Shown: piece by piece, positions 1 through 8,130 of the stretch
Layout: each line of letters starts with the position of its first letter
How positions within the stretch are numbered: the first letter of the stretch is position 1
From: Prevotella sp.
GTDB taxonomy: Bacteria; Bacteroidota; Bacteroidia; Bacteroidales; Bacteroidaceae
Direction: 5' to 3'
Length of the DNA stretch: 64,000 bases
Assembly (NCBI GenBank): GCA_017651265.1
Contig: JAGCDO010000056.1
Coordinates: 18,834 to 82,833, forward strand
Made by a program: the position numbers and the translations under genes
The notes under the pieces: model-generated
What the model saw: the letters and a program-made list of their open reading frames with translations, nothing else
The model's database searches: none
Told to the model about the DNA's origin: nothing

Positions 1-805
<805 letters not shown>

Positions 806-873
806 TTAAATAAAGATAAATTCGTCCGTGTAAGAATAAGGTTTTACACCTTATTATATATATAATGCGGATG

Positions 874-881
874 CAAAGATA
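874..881 (-). promoter_or_regulatory. Bacteroidota -7 element upstream of eno
   Basis: TATCTTTG on the minus strand matches the TAnnTTTG -7 consensus of the Bacteroidota primary sigma factor. It lies about 80 nt before the eno start in an A/T-rich intergenic stretch. Confidence 0.7.
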
Positions 882-1010
882 CAGCGATTTTGGCTATATC
901 GGAAAAATCGACTTTTGAATTACTATCGATTTAATGATTTTTAATACACAAACCGTCAGATTGCACGCACTCCTTTTCCGAATGCTCAATGTAGTTGACA
1001 AAATCGGGTA

Positions 1011-2150
1011 TCAGAATGGGGCGAAGGTATCATCCTGAATGTTCTTGATGGCCATGCACTCCATTTCCACGAGCCAGCCTGGGCGACAAACAGGTCCGTT
1101 CACGAACACCTTCGGTTTATCAGGGAACCGTTCATCATAGAGTGCCTTCACAGTATGGTAGTCGGCTATATCGCGCAGATAGACAATCATCTGCATCACC
1201 TCATCATAGGATGAACCTGCTTCCTTCAGCAAAGCTTCCACGTTACCCCACATGTGTAGTGTCTGGGCTGCTACATCACCCTTGTGCACGATCTCACCTT
1301 TGTTGTTGATACTGGCCGTTCCCGAGATGAACACATGGCGGCGGTCGCCGTAGTTGATATAGGTGCCGCGCTCGAAACTCACGCCATAGTCGCTGGTGCG
1401 GTTCAGATGATCGGCAGCATAGAGGTAGTGTACCTGCTCCTTGCAGATGCCGTCAACCGCATAGTTATCCATCTGCGAGAGCACGTGTGCATCAGCCTGT
1501 CGGCCACCGATACCTGTACTGGCAATGAAATGTGTCTCGTCGGTAAGGTTTTGTGTGAAGAACACCGTATTGCGAGCCTTCACCACTCCTGGGTAGTTGT
1601 TATCTACATCGTTCACGAAGAACCATGTGCGGATACAGTTGTCGGCCAAACTGCATCCCTCTTGCATCAGCTGCATGATGTATTCGTTGAGTAGTAGACG
1701 AGTCTGGTATTCTGAGTTCTTGGCCAGGTTATGCGCACTGGCATTCCACAGATGACGGTAGTTGCCATGAGTCACCTCATGCAGTCCGCAGTGCAGGGCA
1801 CGAGTCTCCACATGGGTCTGTAGATAAGCCCATACTGCAATCTTCGTTCCGTCGAGCGGAGCTTGCTCGATGATCGACAAGGCATAGTCGGCATAGTCGC
1901 ACTCCATGGCGAGAATGGCGTCAGCCTGGTTGTATGCATCACTCAGGAAATAGCGTTTGAAAACGGTCTTGGCCCCAGGAAGATCCTCACGCAACAGCTT
2001 GGTATAAGCTTGGTCGATGGCTGCCAGTTGTTCGCGATAGGTCAATGTCCCATCGCTCACATGGAGCATCACGTGGTATTCCGTCACCTCCGTTCCGTTG
2101 TCGAAACAGCTGATTTCAGCATACACCTGATCAAAGATTTTCTTATTCAT
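1011..2150 (-). CDS. Two-domain RidA/YjgF-fold protein (chorismatase-like architecture)
   Basis: The 379-residue protein ends in a clear RidA-type domain (roughly residues 255-379) with RRHVFISGTAS, the VEALLKEAGSSYDEV helix and the CRPGWLVEMECMA strand, where the Arg corresponds to the conserved RidA arginine. The N-terminal half is a divergent domain of the same overall length. This two-domain layout resembles FkbO/Hyg5-type chorismatases and uncharacterised Bacteroidales RidA proteins, so chorismate or an enamine/imine are possible substrates; this is inference. The start at 2150 (MNKKIFDQ) is preferred over the upstream in-frame start at 2186, because a TACCTTTG promoter lies 6 nt before it and transcription would begin at or next to this ATG. 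Confidence 0.75.
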   Translation of the reverse strand: MNKKIFDQVYAEISCFDNGTEVTEYHVMLHVSDGTLTYREQLAAIDQAYTKLLREDLPGAKTVFKRYFLSDAYNQADAILAMECDYADYALSIIEQAPLDGTKIAVWAYLQTHVETRALHCGLHEVTHGNYRHLWNASAHNLAKNSEYQTRLLLNEYIMQLMQEGCSLADNCIRTWFFVNDVDNNYPGVVKARNTVFFTQNLTDETHFIASTGIGGRQADAHVLSQMDNYAVDGICKEQVHYLYAADHLNRTSDYGVSFERGTYINYGDRRHVFISGTASINNKGEIVHKGDVAAQTLHMWGNVEALLKEAGSSYDEVMQMIVYLRDIADYHTVKALYDERFPDKPKVFVNGPVCRPGWLVEMECMAIKNIQDDTFAPF

Positions 2151-2155
2151 GGGTG

Positions 2156-2163
2156 CAAAGGTA
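2156..2163 (-). promoter_or_regulatory. -7 element immediately before the RidA-fold gene
   Basis: TACCTTTG on the minus strand ends 6 nt before the ATG at 2150, preceded by CTTAATCG. Transcription would be expected to start almost at the ATG, giving a leaderless or near-leaderless mRNA. Confidence 0.7.
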
Positions 2164-2212
2164 CGATTAAGTGAGCGAAAAACCAAATTTATTTGAGTTT
2201 TTCCGAACCGAT

Positions 2213-2259
2213 GGAGCAGCGAGAGCCATCATGCTTGCATGTTTGGCCGAGTCGTAACA
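2213..2259 (-). repeat. Dispersed hairpin repeat family A, copy 1
   Basis: The core is GGAGCAGCGAG, then GCCAT, an inner stem CATGC/GCATG closed by TT, then TTTGGC and GAGTCGT. It shares both flanks with copies at 5615-5661 and 62577-62623. The inner stem bases differ between copies but stay complementary (see findings). All three copies are in the same orientation. Confidence 0.85.
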
Positions 2260-2281
2260 GAGGAAAACAAAGTTAACGTGA

Positions 2282-2462
2282 GTACCTTCGGCGTAGCCAA
2301 AGTACGAATAAACGAGCAAAAGGAAAGTTTACTTTTCTTTTCATTTTCCAGTGAAAGTACCTTCGGCGAAGCCAAAGGTACGAATAAGTTGAGCTCAGCC
2401 AAAGTTACGAATAAGCAACCAAAAAGCGCAAAGGTACGAATAAGTGAGAACAACCAAAGGTA
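2282..2462 (-). repeat. Array of promoter-like hairpin repeats
   Basis: Read on the minus strand, this stretch holds five units resembling CTTATTCGTACCTTTG, with -7-like elements ending near 2455, 2429, 2400, 2374 and 2298. Two of them (2282-2305 and 2357-2381) continue into GGCTNCGCCGAAGGTAC and form 10-11 bp hairpins that contain the -7 element. The array lies upstream of the minus-strand RidA-fold gene, which has its own unit at 2156. Related units occur at 13473-13637, 33977-34070 and 36450. Confidence 0.75.
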
Positions 2463-2484
2463 CGAATAACCGAGCGCAAACCCA

Positions 2485-2610
2485 AAAGAGGATGGACTCA
2501 TCCTCTTTGTGTCCCCCTCCTTTTGGGAGGGGCTAGGGATAGGCTCCTCCTTCATTCCCCTCCCATCGTAGGGGAGGGGTCCCTGGCAAGGGGGGTGGGG
2601 TCAGCAATCC
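2485..2610. repeat. G/C-rich hairpin repeats (family B) before the BspA-type gene
   Basis: This holds a 10-bp hairpin (2485-2508, AAAGAGGATG with a GACT loop), then CCCCTCC-TTTT-GGGAGGGG (2514-2532), then CCCCTCCC-ATCGTA-GGGGAGGGG (2557-2579) and a G-rich tail. The first two hairpins plus the following TAGGGRTRGGCTCC are repeated as a composite at 5411-5481. The rest of 2164-2725 holds no gene that I can see. Confidence 0.75.
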
Positions 2611-2667
2611 TTGCTCATAAATACAACATTTTCAGCACTTTTATAACATAGTGTGAAAAATAATTCG

Positions 2668-2675
2668 TATCTTTG
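2668..2675 (+). promoter_or_regulatory. -7 element for the BspA-type gene
   Basis: TATCTTTG matches the TAnnTTTG consensus and lies 50 nt before the ATG at 2726, in an A/T-rich region that follows the G/C-rich repeats. Confidence 0.7.
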
Positions 2676-2725
2676 CCCCCAAAAGGAATTATCTGCAAAG
2701 TACAACTACTAAACCCGATACGCTT

Positions 2726-5341
2726 ATGAATCCGAAAACTATCCTCCTTAGAATGGTTGTTCTGATCGCAACCATGATGAGCGCCCTTGGCGTTCATGCT
2801 GCCGAGGCCTATGCCTGCTACTCGGCATACAACTCGACACTGACGTTCTACTATGACAACCTGCGCAGTACCCGCACACAAACGACCTACGACCTGAACA
2901 CGGGCGATAATAGTCCGAGTTGGCGTAGTGACGATACCTACGCCCGTGTGTACGATGTAGTTTTTGATTCCTCGTTCGCTGGTGCTCGCCCTACAACCAC
3001 TTGCAGTTGGTTCAGTGATATGAAGAATTTGCATTCCATTACAGGTATGAGATACCTGAACACCAGCGAGGTGACTAATATGAAAGCTATGTTCAAAGAG
3101 TGCGTACTCTTGACAAATATCTACATGGGCAGCTTCAATACGTCCAAGGTGACCAATATGAACGCCATGTTCTATAATTGCAGCAATCTGCGAACTATCT
3201 ATGTGGGCAATGGCTGGAGCACAGCAGCTGTGACGTATTCTTCCTTGATGTTCACAAACTGCACCAGTCTGGTAGGCGGCAAGGGCACGACATGGAGTTC
3301 ATCTAATCCGACGGACAAGACCTATGCCCGCATCGACGGCGGTACGAGCAATCCAGGCTACCTCACAAATAATAATAATGTTGATGCCTATGCCTGTTAC
3401 ACCCCAGAGAACACAACACTGACGTTCTATTACGATATCCAGCGAGGTTTACACGAAGACCAAGGAAACAACACCTACGACCTGAATACGGGTAAAAATA
3501 GACCAGGTTGGCAAATCAGCGCTATCTTTAACTATGTGACAAAGGTGGTGTTTAACCCCTCGTTCGCTAATGCCCGCCCCACGTCCACCTACGAATGGTT
3601 TAGGAGTATGCATAAACTACAATCCATCATAGACCTCAGCAACCTAAACACCAGCGAGGTGACCAATATGAATTATATGTTCTATAAGTGTGAGAATTTA
3701 AAGAGCCTTGACCTTAGCCACTTCAATACGTCTATGGTGACTGAAATGTACGGAATGTTCAGTGAATGTAGTAGTCTGACGATTCTTGACTTAAGTGGTT
3801 TCAATACAGCAAAGGTGACAAATATGAATCAGATGTTCTTTTACTGCACCAACCTGCAAACCATCTATGTGACTAGAGGCTGGAGCACGGCAGCTGTGCA
3901 AGAAAGTTATTATTTCTCAGGTATGTTCACGTGCTGCACCAGCCTTGTGGGCGGCAAGGGCACAACCTATAATGAAAACTATGATGATGGCAACTTTGCG
4001 CATATTGACGGTGATGGAGGCCCTGGCTACTTCACAGAGAAACCGAAAGAGGCCTATGCCTGTTATACCTCGACGAATAAAACACTAACGTTCTACTACG
4101 ATAACTTACGCAATACCCGCGAGGGCAAAACCTACAATCTAAACAGAGTCGGAGATCTTGCTTCTTGGATAAATGACGGAAATAATGCTTATGTGACCAA
4201 GGTGGTATTTGACCCCTTGTTCGCTGATGCTCGGCCTACGTCCACTTATGGTTGGTTCTATCAAATGGAGAACCTTCAAACTATCGAAGGTCTGAGTTAC
4301 TTAAACACCAGCGAGGTAACAGATATGACATATATGTTCGGTTACTGTAAGAATTTGACGAGCCTTGACTTAAGTAACTTCAATACGTCCAAGGTGACAG
4401 ATATGAAAAACATGTTCTATAGCTGCTTAAAGCTGCAAACCATCTATGTGGGTAAAGGTTGGAGCACTGCAGCCGTGACAAGTTCTTCAAATATGTTTAT
4501 GGGGTGCCGTGTTCTCGTGGGTGGCCAGGGCACAGCCTATGATGTCAACCATGTGAACAAGACCTATGCCCGTATTGACGGCGAATCCAGCAATCCTGGA
4601 TACTTCACCGCCGCAAACGAAGCCTATGCATGCTATACAGAGTCGAATGCAACATTGACATTCTATTACGACAACCAGCGCAATTCCCGCGAGGGCACGA
4701 CCTACGACCTTAACACGGGCTCCACCGATACCGAATGGGATACTGACGGCACCAGATCCATAGTTACCAAGGTGAAATTTGACCCCTCGTTTGCTGTTGT
4801 CAGTCCAACGACCACAAGCGATTGGTTTTTTGGAATGGGGAAACTCAAAACCATTGAGGGTCTGAGCTACCTGAACACCAGTGAGGTGACCCATATGGGT
4901 TGGATGTTCTCTGGCTGCGAGAGTCTGACGAGCATTGATCTGAGCAGTTTCAATACGTCCAATGTGACCGTTATGACTACTATGTTCTTTGACTGCGGTG
5001 AGCTGAAAACCATCTTTGTGGGCGATGGCTGGAGCACTGCAGCCGTGACGGAGTCCGACTTTATGTTCGATGGCTGCACCAAACTTGTGGGCGGCCAGGG
5101 CACTACGTATAATGCCAACCATGTGGACAAGACCTACGCCCACATCGACGGTGGTACGAGCAATCCGGGCTACTTCACTTATAAGAAACCCTCAGGCATC
5201 GCCACCGACCTTCATCAAGTGACAAGTGATAAGTCAAAAGTACAAAGCAATGAGTGGTACACGATTGATGGTAGGAAGTTGAATGGAATGCCAGCGAAGA
5301 AGGGAGTGTATATCCATAATGGCAGGGCCGTGGTGCTTTAA
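2726..5341 (+). CDS. BspA-family leucine-rich repeat surface protein with four tandem modules
   Basis: The 871-residue secreted protein has an N-terminal signal peptide (about residues 1-26, ending SALGVHAAE). Four modules of about 190-220 residues follow, each opening with AYACY...TLTFYYD (DNA starts near 2806, 3384, 4050 and 4618). They contain BspA/DUF285-type leucine-rich repeats such as LNTSEVTNMxxMF and FNTSKVTNM. BspA-type proteins act in adhesion and host or matrix binding. The last 30 residues (WYTIDGRKLNGMPAKKGVYI) look like a Bacteroidales type IX secretion C-terminal signal, consistent with porU and porV elsewhere in the window; export by that route is inference. A linker just before this tail (5216-5253) is made of AAGTGACAAGTGATAAG-type repeats read in frame. 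Confidence 0.88.
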   Translation: MNPKTILLRMVVLIATMMSALGVHAAEAYACYSAYNSTLTFYYDNLRSTRTQTTYDLNTGDNSPSWRSDDTYARVYDVVFDSSFAGARPTTTCSWFSDMKNLHSITGMRYLNTSEVTNMKAMFKECVLLTNIYMGSFNTSKVTNMNAMFYNCSNLRTIYVGNGWSTAAVTYSSLMFTNCTSLVGGKGTTWSSSNPTDKTYARIDGGTSNPGYLTNNNNVDAYACYTPENTTLTFYYDIQRGLHEDQGNNTYDLNTGKNRPGWQISAIFNYVTKVVFNPSFANARPTSTYEWFRSMHKLQSIIDLSNLNTSEVTNMNYMFYKCENLKSLDLSHFNTSMVTEMYGMFSECSSLTILDLSGFNTAKVTNMNQMFFYCTNLQTIYVTRGWSTAAVQESYYFSGMFTCCTSLVGGKGTTYNENYDDGNFAHIDGDGGPGYFTEKPKEAYACYTSTNKTLTFYYDNLRNTREGKTYNLNRVGDLASWINDGNNAYVTKVVFDPLFADARPTSTYGWFYQMENLQTIEGLSYLNTSEVTDMTYMFGYCKNLTSLDLSNFNTSKVTDMKNMFYSCLKLQTIYVGKGWSTAAVTSSSNMFMGCRVLVGGQGTAYDVNHVNKTYARIDGESSNPGYFTAANEAYACYTESNATLTFYYDNQRNSREGTTYDLNTGSTDTEWDTDGTRSIVTKVKFDPSFAVVSPTTTSDWFFGMGKLKTIEGLSYLNTSEVTHMGWMFSGCESLTSIDLSSFNTSNVTVMTTMFFDCGELKTIFVGDGWSTAAVTESDFMFDGCTKLVGGQGTTYNANHVDKTYAHIDGGTSNPGYFTYKKPSGIATDLHQVTSDKSKVQSNEWYTIDGRKLNGMPAKKGVYIHNGRAVVL
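5216..5253 (+). repeat. In-frame AAGTGACAAGT-type tandem repeat inside the BspA-type gene
   Basis: Degenerate 8-mers (AAGTGACA, AGTGATAA, GTCAAAAG, TACAAAG) encode the QVTSDKSKVQS linker between the repeat modules and the C-terminal signal. The same motif series occurs outside genes at 17244-17289. Confidence 0.6.
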
Positions 5342-5410
5342 GACATAAGAACAGATTTAGACATAATAACATAAGAACATACGTCTTTCACGCGCTAGTA
5401 GTAACAAAGA

Positions 5411-5481
5411 AAGAGGATGAGCAGTTGCTCATCCTCTTCTCTTGTTCCCCTCCTCTTGGGAGGGGTTAGGGGTGGGCTCCC
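5411..5481. terminator. Bidirectional terminator hairpin fused to a family B repeat
   Basis: AAGAGGATGAGCA (5411-5423) and TGCTCATCCTCTT (5426-5438) form a 13-bp perfect stem between the converging BspA-type and smalltalk genes. A second hairpin CCCCTCC-TCTT-GGGAGGGG and TTAGGGGTGGGCTCC follow. The composite repeats the arrangement at 2485-2546. It lacks a long U tract on the plus side, so termination is likely but not certain. Confidence 0.65.
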
Positions 5482-5483
5482 TT

Positions 5484-5579
5484 TTAGCAAATACAGCTGG
5501 TGACACCCAGGCTGGTGGCGATGGCGGTCAAGATGGCCGCTACTGTCTGAATGATGAATTTCCAAGTTTCCTTCTTCAT
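5484..5579 (-). CDS. Smalltalk protein (31 aa)
   Basis: MKKETWKFIIQTVAAILTAI starts a 31-residue peptide ending TSLGVTSCIC. This is the pattern of the Bacteroidota 'smalltalk' family: a short Lys/Trp N-terminus, one membrane helix of about 17 residues and a terminal Cys-containing motif. The function is unknown. Members commonly sit near HU-like DNA-binding proteins and amidases, and an HU-like gene lies just upstream on the same strand here. The start at 5579 is chosen because it gives the family N-terminus. The longer in-frame extension to 5669 reads through repeat family A and is not likely to be protein. Confidence 0.85.
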   Translation of the reverse strand: MKKETWKFIIQTVAAILTAIATSLGVTSCIC

Positions 5580-5614
5580 AAATTTGAAGTTTTTACTTTT
5601 AACTTTGAACTTTT

Positions 5615-5690
5615 GGAGCAGCGAGGGCCATTGTACTTGTACATTTGGCTGAGTCGTGACAAAAGTCATAGAACGAAGTGATATAACTTT
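5615..5690 (-). repeat. Dispersed hairpin repeat family A, copy 2, upstream of smalltalk
   Basis: The core is 5615-5661, with inner stem TGTAC/GTACA. The tail GTGACAAAAGTCATAGAACG (from 5657) is shared with copy 3 at 62619. On the minus strand the element directly precedes the smalltalk gene, separated by AACTTTGAAC-type repeats (5591-5614). The ACTTTATGATTACC end (5687 on) recurs at 47472 in the rpsI-rpsB repeat element. Confidence 0.8.
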
Positions 5691-5726
5691 ATGATTACCT
5701 TTGTTTTTATGGAGTGCCCTGTCGGG

Positions 5727-5826
5727 CAGAAATTTTTCAAAATCTAATTCAAAATCTTACAAAATCCCTTTTTATATTGTTCAATTTTGTTTCAAATTCT
5801 GTAGGATTTCTGCCCGCTTGCGGGCA
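5727..5826. repeat. Inverted repeat with terminal GGGCAGAAAT hairpins
   Basis: GCCC-TGTC-GGGCAGAAAT near 5727-5744 faces ATTTCTGCCCGCTTGCGGGC at 5806-5826, giving a 10-bp inverted repeat around an A/T-rich core. Each arm is also a small hairpin. The right-hand hairpin lies 20 nt past the HU-like stop codon on the minus strand and may act as its terminator. Confidence 0.5.
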
Positions 5827-5845
5827 TCCCCGGGCGGCGAGCGGC

Positions 5846-6295
5846 TTATTCGCCGCTGCCTTCGCCTTCGCCCGCCTCGGGCATTTCCTCCCCGTTCACC
5901 GAGCGGAAACGGGCCTTCTTGGTGAGCATCTTAGCGGTGTACTCGCTCTCCTTGCTCTGGTCGGGCAGGAATCGTACGTGGATGGCCTTCACGTTGTTTG
6001 CTGAGAACTTGCTTTCGTCGGCCACACCCTCGGTGCTTGCGCTCAGGTAGAACGTGCCCAGTCCGTCGAGCTTGATCTTGTTGCCCTCCAGGAGCAGTTC
6101 CTCGAAACACATAATGAATCGTTCCACGACACCCTTCACCACGTCCGAAGTAAAGATCGTACCATGCTTCATCATGTGTCGGCAGAGGTCACTGGTGTTC
6201 ATCGTGTCCTGATGCACCAGGCGGCCGTAGGTCTTGCCGTAGGCGGTACTCTTGTCGTTGTTGTTCTTGTACTTTGCAATAAGTAGTCTTGCCAT
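5846..6295 (-). CDS. HU-family DNA-binding protein (Bacteroidales HU-like)
   Basis: The 149-residue cytoplasmic protein begins MARLLIAKYKNNNDKSTAYG and shows the HU/IHF-like pattern of the Bacteroidota family: a helical N-terminus with MNTSDLCRHMMKHG, then EELLLEGNKIKLDGLGTFYLS, where the GLGTF turn precedes the DNA-binding arms. It has an acidic/Gly tail of about 15 residues (EMPEAGEGEGSGE). Proteins of this type bind and bend DNA. The smalltalk gene lies 266 bp downstream on the same strand, a neighbour pairing often seen in Bacteroidales genomes. The actual DNA target and role are unknown. Confidence 0.85.
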   Translation of the reverse strand: MARLLIAKYKNNNDKSTAYGKTYGRLVHQDTMNTSDLCRHMMKHGTIFTSDVVKGVVERFIMCFEELLLEGNKIKLDGLGTFYLSASTEGVADESKFSANNVKAIHVRFLPDQSKESEYTAKMLTKKARFRSVNGEEMPEAGEGEGSGE

Positions 6296-6519
6296 AATAA
6301 TTAGATTTAATGTTAATAAATAGGGTTAACGATTTGTGAGATGGTCTCCGATACTCCAAGTCTGCGCACTACCTGTTGTCTCGTTGACTTCACTCGCACT
6401 GCATCTTCAAATGCACTGCAAAGTTACTACAAAAACCACCCGTTTCCAAATTTCGACCCCCGTAGCGTGCAAATTTCTGTTAAGAAACCGTAGGAACACT
6501 GTTAAAAAATATTGAACGC

Positions 6520-6575
6520 GGCAAACGCTGTGAGTGATCAAGGCAAACGCTGTGAGTGATCAAGGCAAACACTGG
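6520..6575. repeat. 22-bp direct repeat, two full copies and one partial
   Basis: GGCAAACGCTGTGAGTGATC plus AA occurs at 6520-6541 and 6542-6563, followed by GGCAAACACTGG (6564-6575). There are no spacers, so it is a tandem repeat and not a CRISPR array. It lies in the gene-free stretch 6296-6911 between the HU-like and nuclease genes. Confidence 0.85.
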
Positions 6576-6591
6576 CAGCGAGCAACCCTAA

Positions 6592-6760
6592 ATTTGTGCC
6601 TTTGTGACATGTGATTTTGTGACAATAAGTACCTTGGGAAAGTGCAGAAGACTATTATTATGAGTTATTATTATATAATTATATAATAATAAAATTCTAC
6701 TCCGACTATTTCCGCACCTAATGAACCTCCTTAATGTCACAAAGTCAAAAGTCACAAAGT
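6592..6760. repeat. Facing TTTGTGAC/GTCACAAAG repeats around an A/T-rich core
   Basis: TTTGTGACATGTGATTTTGTGACAATAAG-like sequence (6600-6628) faces GTCACAAAGTCAAAAGTCAC (6735-6754), giving an imperfect inverted repeat around an A/T-rich centre. The same ACTTTTGACTTTGTGACAAT motif recurs at 12879-12898 before the DUF5675 gene. No coding potential is convincing in 6296-6911. Confidence 0.5.
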
Positions 6761-6870
6761 ACAATTTGTGTAATTGCTTGTTTGTAATCTCATGCAAGAT
6801 TGATGGATTGTAAGATTGTAAGTTTTTGCAAATAACAGCAGAATAATTTGGTTGTTCGTACTAAAAATAG

Positions 6871-6878
6871 TACCTTTG
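6871..6878 (+). promoter_or_regulatory. -7 element for the nuclease operon
   Basis: TACCTTTG lies 34 nt before the ATG at 6912, with TTTGGTTG about 17-19 nt upstream as a plausible -33 region. Confidence 0.75.
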
Positions 6879-6911
6879 CAAATCATTGAAAAACAACAAA
6901 TACTATAAAAG

Positions 6912-8129
6912 ATGACACAAGAAGAATCATTCAATCAAGGCTCGATGGTGAAACCGAGCGATGAAATCAGAAGTGCAGTGCGACTGATCAAGGACGCCAT
7001 TCTGCAAAGTCAGGCTCGCGCCGTACAAATGATAAACCAGGAGCAACTATCGTTGTATTATGGAATCGGACGCTACGTGTCGGAACATTCGCGCAAAAGT
7101 TACTGGGGTACAGGTGCCATAGGAACTATCAGTAAGCAGCTGAAATCCGAGCTTCCGGGCTTAAAGGGCTTCTCAGAAGAGAATATCAAACTGATGCGCC
7201 GTTTTTATGAGACATGGAAAGACATCGAAGCTAATTCGGTAGTCGGAACTACCGAAATTACAGATTTTAACAAATCAGGTATTTCTGGTAATTCGGTAGT
7301 CGAAACTACCGAATTGGAAATAGCCGATAATGAGGCAGAATCTATCCGACAATTGCAATTTACCAGAGATGACAATTTTCCCATTACGGCATTCCTAAAT
7401 ATCTCGTTTACACACCATGTCGCCATCTTCCGCTATGCAAAAGAGTATGACGAGCGGAAATACTATATCCAGATGGCCTATCAGAATCGTATGAAGGCAG
7501 ATGATTTGGAACAGGCAATCAAGAATCGTGTGTATGACCATCGTGACAAACTACCCAACAACTTCCTTAGAACTATTCCTGATAAGAAACTGGCTCTAAG
7601 TACCATTCAGATGTTTAAGGACTCCTATTTGTTGGACTATATTAACGTGGAGGACATAGACGAGTCAGATCCCATAAACGTGGACGAGAGGGTGATAGAA
7701 AGCAAGATTGTCATGAATATCAAGAACTTTATCATGACCTTTGGTAAGTCATTTACTTACAAAGGACATCAGGTTCACTACGACAAACTTGGTCATGACC
7801 ATTGGATTGACTTGCTTTTCTTTAATCGTGAGTTGCAGGCTCTTGTGGTAGTGGAGTTGAAAAAAGGGCAGTTCAAACCTTCGTATTTGGGACAACTTGC
7901 TGCATACCTTCGTATTCTTGACGATGACGAGAAACTGCCAGGTGAGAACCCATCTGTGGGAATCATCCTCTGCAAAAAGGCTGACAAGGCTTACGTGGAG
8001 TATGTATTACAAGATTATGTGAAACCTATGGGCGTGGCAACATACAAACACATGCAAGAACGGCTACGTGAACTGTTGCCACCTGAGGAAGAAATAAAAC
8101 GATTGATGTCAAAGGAAGAACATAGATAG
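6912..8129 (+). CDS. PD-(D/E)XK nuclease domain protein (DUF1016/YhcG family)
   Basis: The 405-residue cytoplasmic protein has an N-terminal DUF1016 helical domain (about residues 15-100; QMINQEQLSLYYGIGRYVSE and the SKQLKSELPGLKGFSEENIK segment). A C-terminal nuclease fold contains HWIDLLFFNRELQALVVVELKKG, in which the Asp and the ExK pair are the PD-(D/E)XK active-site residues. The family is often found near restriction-modification genes and is suspected to act on DNA; the substrate is not known. Two 22-26 bp palindromes between the domains (7233-7315) encode NSVVGTTE and NSVVETTEL, a low-complexity linker. It is the first gene of a tight three-gene unit. Confidence 0.85.
   Translation: MTQEESFNQGSMVKPSDEIRSAVRLIKDAILQSQARAVQMINQEQLSLYYGIGRYVSEHSRKSYWGTGAIGTISKQLKSELPGLKGFSEENIKLMRRFYETWKDIEANSVVGTTEITDFNKSGISGNSVVETTELEIADNEAESIRQLQFTRDDNFPITAFLNISFTHHVAIFRYAKEYDERKYYIQMAYQNRMKADDLEQAIKNRVYDHRDKLPNNFLRTIPDKKLALSTIQMFKDSYLLDYINVEDIDESDPINVDERVIESKIVMNIKNFIMTFGKSFTYKGHQVHYDKLGHDHWIDLLFFNRELQALVVVELKKGQFKPSYLGQLAAYLRILDDDEKLPGENPSVGIILCKKADKAYVEYVLQDYVKPMGVATYKHMQERLRELLPPEEEIKRLMSKEEHR
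7233..7315 (+). repeat. Two palindromic hairpins inside the nuclease coding region
   Basis: TTCGGTAGT...ACTACCGAA at 7235-7256 and AATTCGGTAGT-CGAA-ACTACCGAATT at 7290-7315 are near-identical palindromes with stems of 9 and 11 bp. Both keep the reading frame and encode SVVxTTE. Confidence 0.85.
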
Positions 8130-8130
8130 T

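Noticed and set aside
1284-1694. Open frame antisense to the RidA-fold gene (and many similar antisense frames across the window)
   Set aside because: These long antisense frames mirror codon bias of the true genes; none has a promoter, family motif or sensible start.
5580-5669. N-terminal extension of the smalltalk protein (MTFVTTQPNVQVQWPSLLQ)
   Set aside because: The extension is the translation of repeat family A, which varies by compensated stem changes and also appears where no smalltalk gene follows.
6520-6575. Possible CRISPR array (repeated GGCAAACGCTGTGAGTGATC)
   Set aside because: The units are directly adjacent with no spacers, only two are complete, and there is no cas gene nearby.
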